NCBI GenBank assembly: GCA_910587075.1
Contig: CAJUKE010000004.1
Location: forward strand, 58,933 to 122,932
Source of the DNA: an uncultured Muribaculaceae bacterium
GTDB lineage: Bacteria; Bacteroidota; Bacteroidia; Bacteroidales; Muribaculaceae
Direction: 5' to 3'
DNA length: 64,000 bases
Shown here: positions 9,374 to 20,162 of the stretch, piece after piece
How positions within the stretch are numbered: the first letter of the stretch is position 1
Layout of the letters: every line of letters starts with the position of its first letter
Notes under the pieces: model-generated
The model's database searches: none
The model's input: only the letters and a program-made list of their open reading frames with translations
Told to the model about the DNA's origin: nothing
Made by a program: the position numbers and the translations under genes

Positions 9374-10741
9374 TTATTCAAATAACAGGTTCTGTGATTT
9401 CTGATTCCCCTTGGTGTCAACCAGTGTTATGGTGAAGGTGTTGGCTCCGGGATAGATGCCGAGCAGCGGTACGAACGCGGTGATGTCGAATGTCACTTCT
9501 TTTTTGCCAATCACGTCGGTGCCGAGCGGGAATCCGAACTGGGTGAGTTGACCCTCCAACTCGCCGGGATAGGCAAGGTCAAAGGGTTTGCCCATGCCCA
9601 TCCCATCGAGAACGGGGGCGAGACCTTCGCAAGCGTCTATTTTTACAATAAGGTTGGCGATACCTTCCGTGGAGGTCATAAATACTTTAGCCTCCTGAGT
9701 GGGGTTCATATCCTCGTCGGAGAAGTCCGTCACATAGTTGACACCTTCGAGGTTGATTGTGGGGCTTTCGAATTTGATTACCTCGGTGGCGGGAGGGGTG
9801 GGTTCGTCTGGACCGGGCTGGTCAGGGCCGGGCTCTTCGGGGAGCTCTTCGTGGCCCGGGCGCTCAACCGGGTCGAGCACGTCCTCTTCCATATCGTTGT
9901 TGATCACGGTCATATCCTCTTCGATCACGGAGGTGTCAACCGAGATGGGCGAACCGTCGACGGTGATCACACCCTGTTCCTCAGGCGAGAGGGCGTCGTT
10001 CATCGTCAGGCCGAAGATTATGCGGCGGTGCTGCCCCTTCTTCACGTCGAGCAGCGCCTTGGCGAAGTTCTCCTCGGTGCCGTTAACGGTGCCGGTGAAG
10101 GTAACTTTCAGGGTCTGGTTGGCGTCCTCGGTCGAGGCGAAGTAGCCCGCGTCGGTCGAGGGGGTCTCGGGGGTGAAGGTGAGGCTGTTGCCCGCTTCGG
10201 AGGTGACGGTGACCTTGAGGTCGCCACCGGCGGCCTTCACGAGGGTCTCCTTGAACAGTACCGTCACGCGGATGTTAGCGAGGGTGCACACGACCTTCTC
10301 AACGTCGGTGATTTTGTTGGCCTCGATTGTGAACGACTGCTCGCCCACGAAGTAGGGGCAGTTCCATCCGGCGGGCTCGGGAGCCTCGGCCGAAGCCACG
10401 TTCACGGTGTAGTCGCCGGCGGTGAAAATCGGGAGTTCGGGCATCGAGCCGAGCGTCCAGGTTTCAACCGGGGTCTCGCCACCCTTGGGGGTTACGGTGA
10501 CGATGTAGCTCGAAAGGTCAATCACGTCGCGCGACAGGGCCGCTTTCTTGCGGTCGGGGGCGGCGCCGTCCTTGATGAGCTTCTCGCCGTTGGTCACCTC
10601 GGCTACGAGCGTCGCGGTGCGGAGCTTGCCCTTGCCGCTGCCCGAGGTATTGACGTCGGGGTCCCAGTTGTCGCTGCAGGAGCTGAATCCCGCTGCCACC
10701 AGGGCGACCGATGCCATTATGGTGAAAATCTTTGTCTTCAT
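9374..10741 (-). CDS. DUF4493 lipoprotein
   Basis: A 455-aa predicted lipoprotein with lipobox GFSSC and lipid Cys22. The N-terminal half (about residues 38-250) is a DUF4493 module (GKLRTATLVAEV, then VETWTLGSMPELPIFTAGDYTV). A Pro/Glu/Asp-rich linker (HEELPEEPGPDQPGPDEPTPP, about residues 305-325) separates it from a C-terminal Ig-like module. It has no PCMD domain, unlike its two neighbours. It is the middle gene of the operon: 40 bases after the upstream gene and 13 bases before the downstream one. It is probably a cell-surface structural or binding protein. Confidence 0.78.
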   Translation of the reverse strand: MKTKIFTIMASVALVAAGFSSCSDNWDPDVNTSGSGKGKLRTATLVAEVTNGEKLIKDGAAPDRKKAALSRDVIDLSSYIVTVTPKGGETPVETWTLGSMPELPIFTAGDYTVNVASAEAPEPAGWNCPYFVGEQSFTIEANKITDVEKVVCTLANIRVTVLFKETLVKAAGGDLKVTVTSEAGNSLTFTPETPSTDAGYFASTEDANQTLKVTFTGTVNGTEENFAKALLDVKKGQHRRIIFGLTMNDALSPEEQGVITVDGSPISVDTSVIEEDMTVINNDMEEDVLDPVERPGHEELPEEPGPDQPGPDEPTPPATEVIKFESPTINLEGVNYVTDFSDEDMNPTQEAKVFMTSTEGIANLIVKIDACEGLAPVLDGMGMGKPFDLAYPGELEGQLTQFGFPLGTDVIGKKEVTFDITAFVPLLGIYPGANTFTITLVDTKGNQKSQNLLFE

Positions 10742-10781
10742 TATATTCTTGTGAAATAATCGGTTATTGGTGGAGGGGAGA

Positions 10782-13232
10782 TTAGTAGCTTGCCTCTACG
10801 TCGTCGATATAGAGCGAAGAGCCGAGAAATTGTCCGTCGCTCAGATTGCCGAAGTTCGGAGCTGAGAGCCAAGTATTGTTTTTCTTGCTTTCAAGGTCGG
10901 TGTGTCCCGATGATTTGAATACAATCGAGAGTTTGGCCGCCTTGGCGCAGGTGGTCGGATAATTGATAACGAAAGTTTCCTTCGTATATTCCGAAGCGGT
11001 GAGTCGTTTGGTCTCGGTGTAAAGGGTGTTCCCGGCCGCATCGGAAAGAGTCAGCTCCGCGTAACCATAATCCTGGGATGCTCTTGCCGCATACTTGTAC
11101 CAAAAAGATACAGAAGCGGGACGCGAAGCGAAGGCTATGCCGTAATCGGGGCTATTCGTTTCGGAGTTGAACTGACCAAGATAGAGTTCTCCGGCATCGA
11201 CGTGTTTGGCTGTGCTGGGGCTGCCTATGGCGGTGCTTCCGCTTCCCCAGCCCACTGTGCGAATCTGAGCAGCGTTGCCTGAATGGGCATCGGTTGAACT
11301 CAAGGTGCCGGGATTGTTTACATATGCGTAGTTATGGCCGGTACCTGTCACGCTGGTTGTCTTAGGATTGAGTGTTTCCCAAGGTGAAGCGGGATGAAAA
11401 CGCTTCCAGTATGAGCCGCTGGCCGAAGTGGTCCAGTCGAAGTCCATATTGCCGTTCTCGATGGGGAGCGCGGCTTCGGTTTTGGTGGCGGCGTTCTGCG
11501 AGGGGAGCTCCTCGGCGATGGCGCGGAAGTAGTAGGTTTTGTCGGCGTCGAGGCCCGAAACGCTCCAGGTGGTGCCGGAGAGGGTGGCGTTGGCGGCCTT
11601 GGCGAACGATTTGCCGTCGGTCGAGATCATCAGCGTGGCGCCCTTGGCCATGGCGGCGGGGTCCTTGGCCTCACCCTCGTAGGCGGGGTTGGCGATGAGC
11701 GATACCTTGGCGGTGTGGGCGAAGGTGTCGCGCTCGTCGATGCTCAGCGCGTGGGGCGCGTCGGCGTGCTTGATGGCGAGTTCGGCCGAAGCTTCGACCA
11801 CTTTGCCGGAGGCGTCCTTGGTGACGGCGCGCAGCTTGGTGTCGCGGTCGGCGTCGACGGTCACCTCAACGAGGTAGGTCTGCGCGGCGCGGCTCGCGAG
11901 GGTGTACTTGGCGGCGAGGTCGCTCCAGGTGCCGCGTTCGTTGGCGTACTGGATGGTGACGTTCTGCTCGGGGTTGCCGCCGTTGTAGTCGAGGTTGAAG
12001 CTGAGGTCGGTCTGCCCCTTCACGAGCGGCGAGGGGTTGGAGATCTCAAGGATGAGCTTCTCGATGTCGACGCTCACGGTCAGCGGTTCCGACTGCTTGT
12101 TGTATTTGTCCTTGGCCACGAAGGTGAACTCCGTGGTGTTCGAGCCGCCGTCGACGTACTTGATGTGGTTGAGCACGTCGGCGAGGGCGATCTGGGCGAA
12201 CTTCTCGGGGCGGTTGAGGCCTCGGGTGGTCAGGCCAAGGGCGGCGGTGGCGGCGTTGGCCGCGGCGTCGCCGGCCAGGAGGTCGGTTTCGGCGGGCCAA
12301 CCCTGCTCGATGAGCGAGGTGGAGTTGGTGGTCATCACGATCGAGGAGATGCCGCCGTGGGCCACGACGGTCACGGTGCGGTTACCCTTGGGGGCGTTAC
12401 CCGCGATGAAGCTCTCCACGGGGAACCCTTCGGCAGCCAGTGTGGGCTTCGGGGCGTTGATGAGGTCCTCCGATAGGTCGATTTCGACAACCTCGGTGTC
12501 GAGCATCTCGTCCCAGGTGATGTTGAGCACCGGGGAGCCGACGTTGCCGTTGTTGAGGTCGAACTGCACGAAATAGTGGTGGCGCGCCTGGGTGGTCACG
12601 CTTCCGGGGGTGAGGGTCACCTTGGAGCCGGTGGGCTTGGTCACGTCGATGGCGAACGATACCTCGCCCGCGGGGATGTACACCGGGTCGGTCTCCTCCT
12701 TGCCGTACTCCAGCGAGCCGAGCGAGGTGGTGAGCGTTGTCTTGTAGTCGGTGAAGTAGGTCTTGAAGGCGTCGGTGTAGGTGATGGTCAGCATCGAGTT
12801 GGCGAGCTGGGCGGTCACCTGTACCTGCGCGGCCTTGTTCTCCTCCACCTCGAAGGTGGTTTCACCATAGTAGTATGGCTTGTTGAAACCTTGCTCTTCG
12901 GGGTCGCCGTATTCGGCGGCGAAGGTGTAGGCGCCTACCGGGAATGTTTCACCCGTGGGGAAGTCGGCGATTGAATTCCATGTTTTCTCATAGCCTCCGG
13001 CGTTTCTTGTGAGCCGGATCTGCATCTGGTCGGCGGTAATGGCGTCCGCTGCCCGCGAGGCGGGAGCCTTGGAGGCGCTCTTCGAGGTGACCACGGCGTT
13101 GTCGAGGTCTACCATCGGGAACACGCGCCCCTGGCGGTCGCTGTCGCCGCCCGGGTTGAAGGTGTCTGCGCAAGAGACGGCTAACATCGCCCCGGCGGCG
13201 CCAATCAACCCGATTAGCACTTTGTTCATCAT
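10782..13232 (-). CDS. DUF4493 lipoprotein with C-terminal PCMD-like domain
   Basis: An 816-aa predicted lipoprotein starting MMNKVLIGLIGAAGAMLAVSC, with lipid Cys21. The open frame runs 18 codons further upstream, but the lipoprotein signal fixes the start at 13232 or 13229. The N-terminal part (about residues 40-270) is a DUF4493 module with ITADQMQIRLTRNAGGYEKT and FPVGAYTFAAEYGDPEEQG. Ig/FN3-like segments follow, then a C-terminal PCMD-like domain (from ALPIENGNMDFDW) ending SSLYIDDVEASY. It is the first gene of the DUF4493 operon. It is similar in plan to the 727-aa protein, so the locus arose by duplication. Confidence 0.8.
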   Translation of the reverse strand: MMNKVLIGLIGAAGAMLAVSCADTFNPGGDSDRQGRVFPMVDLDNAVVTSKSASKAPASRAADAITADQMQIRLTRNAGGYEKTWNSIADFPTGETFPVGAYTFAAEYGDPEEQGFNKPYYYGETTFEVEENKAAQVQVTAQLANSMLTITYTDAFKTYFTDYKTTLTTSLGSLEYGKEETDPVYIPAGEVSFAIDVTKPTGSKVTLTPGSVTTQARHHYFVQFDLNNGNVGSPVLNITWDEMLDTEVVEIDLSEDLINAPKPTLAAEGFPVESFIAGNAPKGNRTVTVVAHGGISSIVMTTNSTSLIEQGWPAETDLLAGDAAANAATAALGLTTRGLNRPEKFAQIALADVLNHIKYVDGGSNTTEFTFVAKDKYNKQSEPLTVSVDIEKLILEISNPSPLVKGQTDLSFNLDYNGGNPEQNVTIQYANERGTWSDLAAKYTLASRAAQTYLVEVTVDADRDTKLRAVTKDASGKVVEASAELAIKHADAPHALSIDERDTFAHTAKVSLIANPAYEGEAKDPAAMAKGATLMISTDGKSFAKAANATLSGTTWSVSGLDADKTYYFRAIAEELPSQNAATKTEAALPIENGNMDFDWTTSASGSYWKRFHPASPWETLNPKTTSVTGTGHNYAYVNNPGTLSSTDAHSGNAAQIRTVGWGSGSTAIGSPSTAKHVDAGELYLGQFNSETNSPDYGIAFASRPASVSFWYKYAARASQDYGYAELTLSDAAGNTLYTETKRLTASEYTKETFVINYPTTCAKAAKLSIVFKSSGHTDLESKKNNTWLSAPNFGNLSDGQFLGSSLYIDDVEASY

Positions 13233-13259
13233 ATATATAGTTAAAGAAAAAATTTGGGG

Positions 13260-13267
13260 CGAAGATA
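13260..13267 (-). promoter_or_regulatory. candidate -7 box of the DUF4493 operon
   Basis: Minus-strand TATCTTCG, a one-base variant of TAnnTTTG, lies about 28 bases before the first gene. Confidence 0.4.
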
Positions 13268-13330
13268 GCGATAATTCTCCAAACAATCTTTAACCAAAGT
13301 GTTAAAATTTCGTTATGGCGCTGACGCTTA

Positions 13331-13380
13331 GCGGCTAACTTGACCGACGTGGGGCAAGTTAGCCGCTTGGTTATTTTTTT
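13331..13380. terminator. hairpin between feoAB and the DUF4493 operon
   Basis: A 12-bp perfect stem (GCGGCTAACTTG and its complement) with a 12-base loop lies about 80 bases after the feoAB stop. The T run lies on the plus-strand side, so in the feoAB direction the stem is preceded by an A run and lacks a 3' T run. It is likely the end of the feoAB transcript. Confidence 0.5.
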
Positions 13381-13443
13381 GAGCCGTTGAGGCGAAATCT
13401 GCCAGTATTAAGCCAAAAAGGCTAATCGGCGGGGCGCCGCGGG

Positions 13444-15807
13444 TCAGAACAGGAGCGCCAGGCGGTAGGCGCCGAAGGCGGCGAGCCACGCCACCGCCGT
13501 GTTGTACAGCACGGTGAACGTCCCGTAGCGCCACGAGCGTGTCTCCTTCACGATGGCTATCACCGTGGCCGTGCAGGGGCAGTAGAGCAGTATGAATATC
13601 ATGAAACTCAGGGCCGAGGCGGGGTCGAAGTCGGGTTTCTCGGCTCCGGGCATCACCGAGGTGAGCCGCGCCGAGAGCGACTGGTCGGTGGCCTCCTCCG
13701 ACCCGGTGTAGAGCACCCCGAGGGTCGAAACCACGATCTCCTTGGCGGGTACCCCGGCCACGGCGGCCACGGTGGCTCGCCACGAGAAGCCGAGCGGCTC
13801 GGTCGCGGGGCTCACGGCCTTGCCGATGCTTTCGAGGTAGGAGTCGCGCGCGTCGTCCTCCTGGGAGCGGAGCGGGAAATAGTCGAGCGCCCACACGATC
13901 ACGGAGGCCAGCAGGATTATGCCACCCATCTTCTTGAGGTACTCGCGCCCCTTCCACCACATATGGCGCAGCGAGGTCTTGAGCGCCGGCACGCGGTAGG
14001 GGGGGAGCTCCATCACGAACGGGGTCTCGTCGGTCTTGAAGAAGAACCGCCGCAACATCCTGGCCGTCAGCGCTGCCACTATGACCCCTATGAGGTACAT
14101 CGCGAGGAACACGATCGCGGCGTGGGCGCTGAAGAACGTCCCTACAAGCAGCACATACACTGGCAGCCTCGCCGAGCACGACATAAACGGAGTGATGAGC
14201 ACGGTGATGGCCCGCGACGACGCGCTCTCGATCGACCTCGCGGCCATCACGGCGGGCACGTTACACCCGAAGCCCATAACCAGGGGGATGAACGACTTGC
14301 CGTGGAGCCCGATCTTGTGCATCAGCCGGTCCATGATGAAGGCCGCGCGGGCCATATAGCCCGAGTCCTCCATAAAGGATATGAAGAAGAAGAGTATCAG
14401 TATGTTGGGTAGGAACACTATCACGCCCCCGACACCCCCGATCACGCCGTTGGCAAGCAGGCTCTTCAGCGGCCCGGCTGGCATCCGGGCGTCGACGAAC
14501 CCGGCCAGGGCGTCGACCCCCTCCTGTATCCAGTCGGCGGGGTACTGCCCGACGTAGAACGTGGCCCAGAAGATGAAGCACATCACCAGGATGAACAGCG
14601 GGAAGCCGAACAGCCGGTTGGTTACCAGCGCGTCGATCATACTCGTGACGCTCTCCTTGCGGTCGGCGGCGAGCTTGCGCGTCTCGGCGAGCGCCCCGGC
14701 TATGAAGCCGTACTTCTCCCCGGCGATGAGCGACCCCACGTCGTCGCCCGGCAACTGCCTCGCGAGCGCCGCCAGGGCGTTGTCGCGGGCGTTGATGATC
14801 GAGGCCCCGTCGGCGCCGCGGGCCACGATCTCCTCCGCCTCGGGGTCGTTTTCGAGCAGGCGTATCGCGAGGTAGCGGGCCGAGAAGTGCTGGTCGACGG
14901 TCTTGTCGGCCTTGATGGCGTCCTTTATTGAGGTGAGTGCGGCCTCGATGTCGGGTCCGAGGTGAACGTGTACGTGCTTCACCCTCGGGTCGCGCTGCTC
15001 GTAAACGTCGATGATGGTGTCGAACAGGCGGCTTATCCCCTCGCCGGTGCGGCTCACCGTGGGCACCACCGGCACCCCGATCAGCTTCCCCATCGCCTCG
15101 AAGTCGAACACCGTTCCGGCGGCGCGGAGCTCGTCGTACATATTCAGGGCTATCACCATCGAGTGGTCCATATCGATCAGCTCGGTGGTGAGGTAGAGGT
15201 TGCGGTCGAGGTTCGACCCGTCGACAACGTTGACTATCACGTCGGGGTTATTGTCGCGCAGGTAGCGGCGCACGAAGCGTTCTTCCGGCGAGTAGGCCGA
15301 CAGCGAGTAGGTGCCCGGCAGGTCGACGATGTTGAAGGTGTACCCGCCGTGGCGGAAGGTGCCGCTTTTCGACCCCACGGTGACCCCGCTGTAGTTCCCG
15401 ACGTGTTCCTGGGCCCCGGAGGCCACGTTGAAGAGCGACGTCTTGCCGCAGTTGGGGTTGCCGATGAGCACGATGTTGATCGTGTGGCTCTTCCCTTCGA
15501 ACTCGCGGCGCCGCGCCGGGTCGGCGTCGTCGATCATGCGCGGACTCGCGGCGGCGCTCCCGGCGCCGGGTATGGCCGCCTCCTCCAGGGGCATCACCTC
15601 GATCATCGAGGCTTCGGCCCGGCGGAGGCTCACCTCGTAGCCCATTATGCTGTATTTCACCGGGTCGCGCAGCGGCGCCGCGAGCACGGCGGTTATCGTG
15701 TGCCCCTTTACGAAGCCCATCTCCATGACGCGTTTGCGGAACGCCCCATGGCCCAGTATCTTCACTATCACAGCCGACTGGCCTGTCGTAAGGTCGGAAA
15801 GTCTCAT
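13444..15807 (-). CDS. feoB: FeoA-FeoB fusion, ferrous iron transporter
   Basis: A 787-aa inner-membrane Fe(II) importer in which FeoA is fused to the N-terminus of FeoB. Residues 1-75 form the SH3-like FeoA domain (MRLSDLTTGQSAVI through YEVSLRRAEASMIEV). A Ala/Pro-rich linker follows. The G domain then starts with VLIGNPNCGKTSLFN (G1), followed by DLPGTYSLSAYSPEE (G3 and switch) and LNMYDE (G4). The C-terminal half has about ten membrane segments with the two Gate motifs, including GFGCNVPAVMA and CPCTATVIAIVKET. The fused form is usual in Bacteroidetes. The gene stands alone, facing away from dnaN. Confidence 0.95.
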   Translation of the reverse strand: MRLSDLTTGQSAVIVKILGHGAFRKRVMEMGFVKGHTITAVLAAPLRDPVKYSIMGYEVSLRRAEASMIEVMPLEEAAIPGAGSAAASPRMIDDADPARRREFEGKSHTINIVLIGNPNCGKTSLFNVASGAQEHVGNYSGVTVGSKSGTFRHGGYTFNIVDLPGTYSLSAYSPEERFVRRYLRDNNPDVIVNVVDGSNLDRNLYLTTELIDMDHSMVIALNMYDELRAAGTVFDFEAMGKLIGVPVVPTVSRTGEGISRLFDTIIDVYEQRDPRVKHVHVHLGPDIEAALTSIKDAIKADKTVDQHFSARYLAIRLLENDPEAEEIVARGADGASIINARDNALAALARQLPGDDVGSLIAGEKYGFIAGALAETRKLAADRKESVTSMIDALVTNRLFGFPLFILVMCFIFWATFYVGQYPADWIQEGVDALAGFVDARMPAGPLKSLLANGVIGGVGGVIVFLPNILILFFFISFMEDSGYMARAAFIMDRLMHKIGLHGKSFIPLVMGFGCNVPAVMAARSIESASSRAITVLITPFMSCSARLPVYVLLVGTFFSAHAAIVFLAMYLIGVIVAALTARMLRRFFFKTDETPFVMELPPYRVPALKTSLRHMWWKGREYLKKMGGIILLASVIVWALDYFPLRSQEDDARDSYLESIGKAVSPATEPLGFSWRATVAAVAGVPAKEIVVSTLGVLYTGSEEATDQSLSARLTSVMPGAEKPDFDPASALSFMIFILLYCPCTATVIAIVKETRSWRYGTFTVLYNTAVAWLAAFGAYRLALLF

Positions 15808-16106
15808 TCGCGGGTATCTGTGTTTGACACCGCGAAGGTCGCTAAAATTTCCGACCCGCGCAAGCTAATCCGAACTGATTCCGCATAAAAAAACGCCCGG
15901 CCCCTAACCTCTTCATCCTTCACTCTTCACCCTTACCCCCCCTCACTCTTCCCCCCTCTTGTCGTTCTGTGTGAGGGCGGAGCCCGAAATCGCCCGCGCC
16001 CTCGCGTGCGCCATTTTGATTTGTGGCGCGGAATTTGTACCTTTGTAGGTTCATTATATATAACGCGCGAACATCAAGGAATAATCAATAAAAACAGCAT
16101 AGACTT
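15808..16106. other. divergent intergenic region feoAB / dnaN
   Basis: About 300 bases with no gene. It holds a pyrimidine-rich tract (about 15899-15960) and the dnaN promoter near the right end. No riboswitch was recognised. Confidence 0.6.
16015..16045 (+). promoter_or_regulatory. dnaN operon promoter
   Basis: A -33 TTTG at 16015-16018 is separated by 19 bases from a -7 TACCTTTG at 16038-16045. This fits the Bacteroidetes primary sigma factor consensus. The start codon lies about 60 bases downstream. Confidence 0.7.
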
Positions 16107-17237
16107 ATGAAATTCAAAGTAGCGAGCAAGGCGCTTTACTCCGTGCTTTCCGGGGTCAGCAAGGTGATCAACTCGAAGAACACCCTTACGATTCTCGACA
16201 ATTTCCTCATGAAGGTCGAGGGTGACGCCCTGGTGGTCACCGCCTCCGACACCGAGAACACCCTCACGGCCCGCGTGGCTATCTCGGCCGTCGACGGGGA
16301 GGGCGCGTTCTGCGTCAACGCCCGCCGCATCTCCGACATCGCGAAGGAGCTCCCCGACGTCGACGTCGATGTGGAGGTCAACGATGAGACCCTGGAGCTC
16401 AAAATCGAGTTCCCCGGCGGCAAATTCGACCTTGTGGCGCTCTCCGCCGACCAGTACCCCCGCACCGTCGAGGCTGTCGACGAGGCCGAGACCCTCACTT
16501 TCGAGGCTCCCGCCGAGCAGATCCTCAACGGCATCGAGAACACCCTCTTCGCCGTGGGCTCCGACGACCTCCGCCCCCAGATGATGGGTATCCTCTGGGA
16601 CATCAAGGAGGACGGCATCACCTTCGTCGCGACCGACACCCGCAAACTGGTGCGCTACATCAACAAGACATCCGCGCCCGGGGTCACCGCCTCGTGCATC
16701 GTGCCGGTAAAGCCCTCGGTTATCCTCAAAAACCTGCTCCGCCGCGAGGACCTCGTGAAGGTGAGCGTCTCGCAGAAGGCCGCCGTGTTCTCCACCGAGA
16801 ACATTACCCTCAACTGCTGCTTCATCAAGGGTAACTTTCCCGACTACACCCGCGTTATCCCCAAGAACAACCCCTACGTCGTGACCGTCGACCGCGCCTC
16901 GATCCTCACCGCGGTGCGCCGCGTGTCGGTGTGCGCCGACCCGGCCCACGGCCTGGTGAAGTTCCGCTTCTCCGACAACAAGATCGAGCTCAAGGTCGAC
17001 GACACCAACTTCTCGACCTTCGCCAAGGAGAACGTGCCCTGCGACTTCCAGGGTCCCGAAATGGTGATCGGCTTCTCGTCGCCCTACCTCACCGAGATTT
17101 TCTCCACCCTGGCAACCCCCAACGTGCTGCTGCAGCTTGCCGATCCCTCGCGCCCGGGCGTGTTCCTCCCCGAGGAGAACGCCGACAATACCGACCTCGT
17201 GATCATCCTCATGCCGATGACCGTTCAGGAGTTCTGA
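16107..17237 (+). CDS. dnaN: DNA polymerase III beta subunit (sliding clamp)
   Basis: A 376-aa beta clamp, the ring that holds replicative polymerase on DNA. It has the normal family length and three DNA_pol3_beta domains (about residues 1-120, 130-245 and 250-376). Recognisable blocks are VNARRISDIAKELPD, VGSDDLRPQMMGILW, FVATDTRKLVRY and the C-terminal LVIILMPMTVQEF. The C-terminal MPM part matches the family end MPMR/MPM. It is the first gene of the housekeeping operon and lies 4 bases before the exonuclease gene. It is not next to dnaA here. Confidence 0.97.
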   Translation: MKFKVASKALYSVLSGVSKVINSKNTLTILDNFLMKVEGDALVVTASDTENTLTARVAISAVDGEGAFCVNARRISDIAKELPDVDVDVEVNDETLELKIEFPGGKFDLVALSADQYPRTVEAVDEAETLTFEAPAEQILNGIENTLFAVGSDDLRPQMMGILWDIKEDGITFVATDTRKLVRYINKTSAPGVTASCIVPVKPSVILKNLLRREDLVKVSVSQKAAVFSTENITLNCCFIKGNFPDYTRVIPKNNPYVVTVDRASILTAVRRVSVCADPAHGLVKFRFSDNKIELKVDDTNFSTFAKENVPCDFQGPEMVIGFSSPYLTEIFSTLATPNVLLQLADPSRPGVFLPEENADNTDLVIILMPMTVQEF

Positions 17238-17241
17238 CCCG

Positions 17242-18008
17242 ATGAAGCTCAATATCACCAAGCCGGTGATGTTCTTCGACCTGGAGACCACCGGCACCAA
17301 CATCATGACTGACCGCGTCGTGGAGATTTCTATGATAAAAGTGCTCCCCGACGGTTCCGACATACAGCGCACCCTCCGTGTGAACCCCGGCCGACCCATC
17401 CCCGCCGAGGCTACCGCCGTGCACCATATCACCGACGCCGACGTGGCCGACAAGCCCTCGTTCCGCGACATCGCCGCCGACCTGGCCAAGAGCTTCGAGG
17501 GGTGCGACATCGCCGGGTTCAACTCCAACCGATTCGACGTGCCGATGCTTGCCGAGGAGTTCGCCCGAGCCGGCATCGACTTCGACTTCCGCGCGCCCCG
17601 CTACATCGACGTGCAGACTATCTTCCACAAGAAGGAGCAGCGCACCCTCGCCGCGGCCTACCGCTTCTACTGCGACTCCGACCTCGAAGGGGCCCACTCG
17701 GCCAACGCCGACACCCGCGCCACCTACGAGGTGCTCATGGCGCAGCTCGACCGCTACGACGACCTCCCCAACGACATCGACGCCCTCGCGGAATACTCCT
17801 CGCAGACCCGCAACGTCGACCTCATGGGGCGCCTGGTCTACGACGACAAGCGCCGCGAGGTTATCAACTTCGGTAAGTACAAAGGGCAGCTCGCCGAGGA
17901 TGTGCTCCGCCGCGACCCGGGCTATTTCAGCTGGGTGCAGCAGGGGGAGTTCCCCTCCGACACCAAGCGCTGCTTCCTCGCCATCAAGCTCCGCGCGGGG
18001 CATAAGTA

Positions 18009-18012
<4 letters not shown>
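17242..18012 (+). CDS. DnaQ-like 3'-5' exonuclease
   Basis: A 256-aa protein whose N-terminal 170 residues form a DEDDh exonuclease domain: FFDLETTGTN (Asp and Glu of ExoI), AGFNSNRFDVPML (ExoII Asp), and EGAHSANADTRATYEVL (ExoIII His and Asp). This is the proofreading epsilon-type family. The last 80 residues form an extra block (INFGKYKGQLAEDVL and DPGYFSWVQQGEFP) found in many Bacteroidetes members. It may be the epsilon subunit or a stand-alone DNA-repair exonuclease. The start lies 4 bases after dnaN, and the 3' end overlaps coaBC. Confidence 0.85.
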
Positions 18013-19228
<1,216 letters not shown>

Positions 19229-19232
<4 letters not shown>

Positions 19233-20158
19233 ACAACCCTCTCTCCATACGAAACCTTCTCTCCGGCCTCATCCTGTCGCTGGCGGCGCTCTTCCCGTGC
19301 CGCGCCGCCGCCCAGGAGCTCAACTGTCAGGTCGAAATAAACTCCGACCAGATGCAGGGCACCAACAAGAGTGTCTTCGAATCGCTCCAGCAGGCGGTCA
19401 ACGACTATCTCAACACCACCCACTTCACCAATATGCAGTTCAACGCCAACGAGCGCATCGACTGCCGTTTCTTCCTGACGGTGAAGGAGTATGCCGACAA
19501 CGTGCTCAAGGGTGACCTGCAGATACAGTCGTCGCGGCCAACTTACAACGCGTCGTACACCACGACGCTGCTCAACTTCAAGGACACCCGCATCGAGTTC
19601 CAGTACCAGGAGGGGGAGCCGCTGGTGTTCTCCACCACCTCGATGGAGAGCCAGCTCACGGCAATCCTCAACTTCTACGCCTACCTAATTATAGCCCTCG
19701 ACGGCGACTCAATGGCCCCCCGCGGAGGCGAGGAGCAGTGGGAGCAGTTGAAGATGATCGTGCAGTTCGCCCAGTCGGCGGGCGAGCCGGGCTGGAAGGC
19801 GTTCGAGGACAAGCGCAACCGCTCGGCGGTGCTCGGCGCCTTCACCGACCCCGCGACAAACGCCGTGCGCGATATGTTGTACAAATACCACCGCCAGGGG
19901 CTCGACGAGATGGCTCTCTCCCCCGACAAGGGTAGGGCGCAGATCACCGAGTCGCTCTCAACGCTTCAAAAGGTCTACGACCACGACCCTATGTCGGTCT
20001 TCCTGGCCATGTTTATGGACTCCAAGCTCGACGAGCTGGTAAACATCTACACCAAGGCGTCGCAGACCGAGCGCGACAAGGTGGTGGAGATTCTGCAACC
20101 CCTTTACCCTACGGAGATGAAGCGCATCAACTTCATCAAGCAGGGTGTCAATAAGTAA
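19229..20158 (+). CDS. DUF4835 family protein (exported)
   Basis: A 309-aa protein with an N-terminal signal (LSGLILSLAALFPCRAAAQ). After it come ELNCQVEINSDQMQGTNKS and the block FLTVKEYADNVLKGDLQIQSSRP, which are characteristic of the Bacteroidetes DUF4835 family. Its role is unknown; family members are outer-membrane or periplasmic. It overlaps coaBC by four bases and sits directly before recN, an order I recognise as common in Bacteroidales. Confidence 0.88.
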
Positions 20159-20162
20159 CACC

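Noticed and set aside
9548..10759. 403-aa plus-strand frame opposite a DUF4493 gene
   Set aside because: It is a shadow of a strongly supported lipoprotein gene and has low-complexity Gly/Val/His composition.
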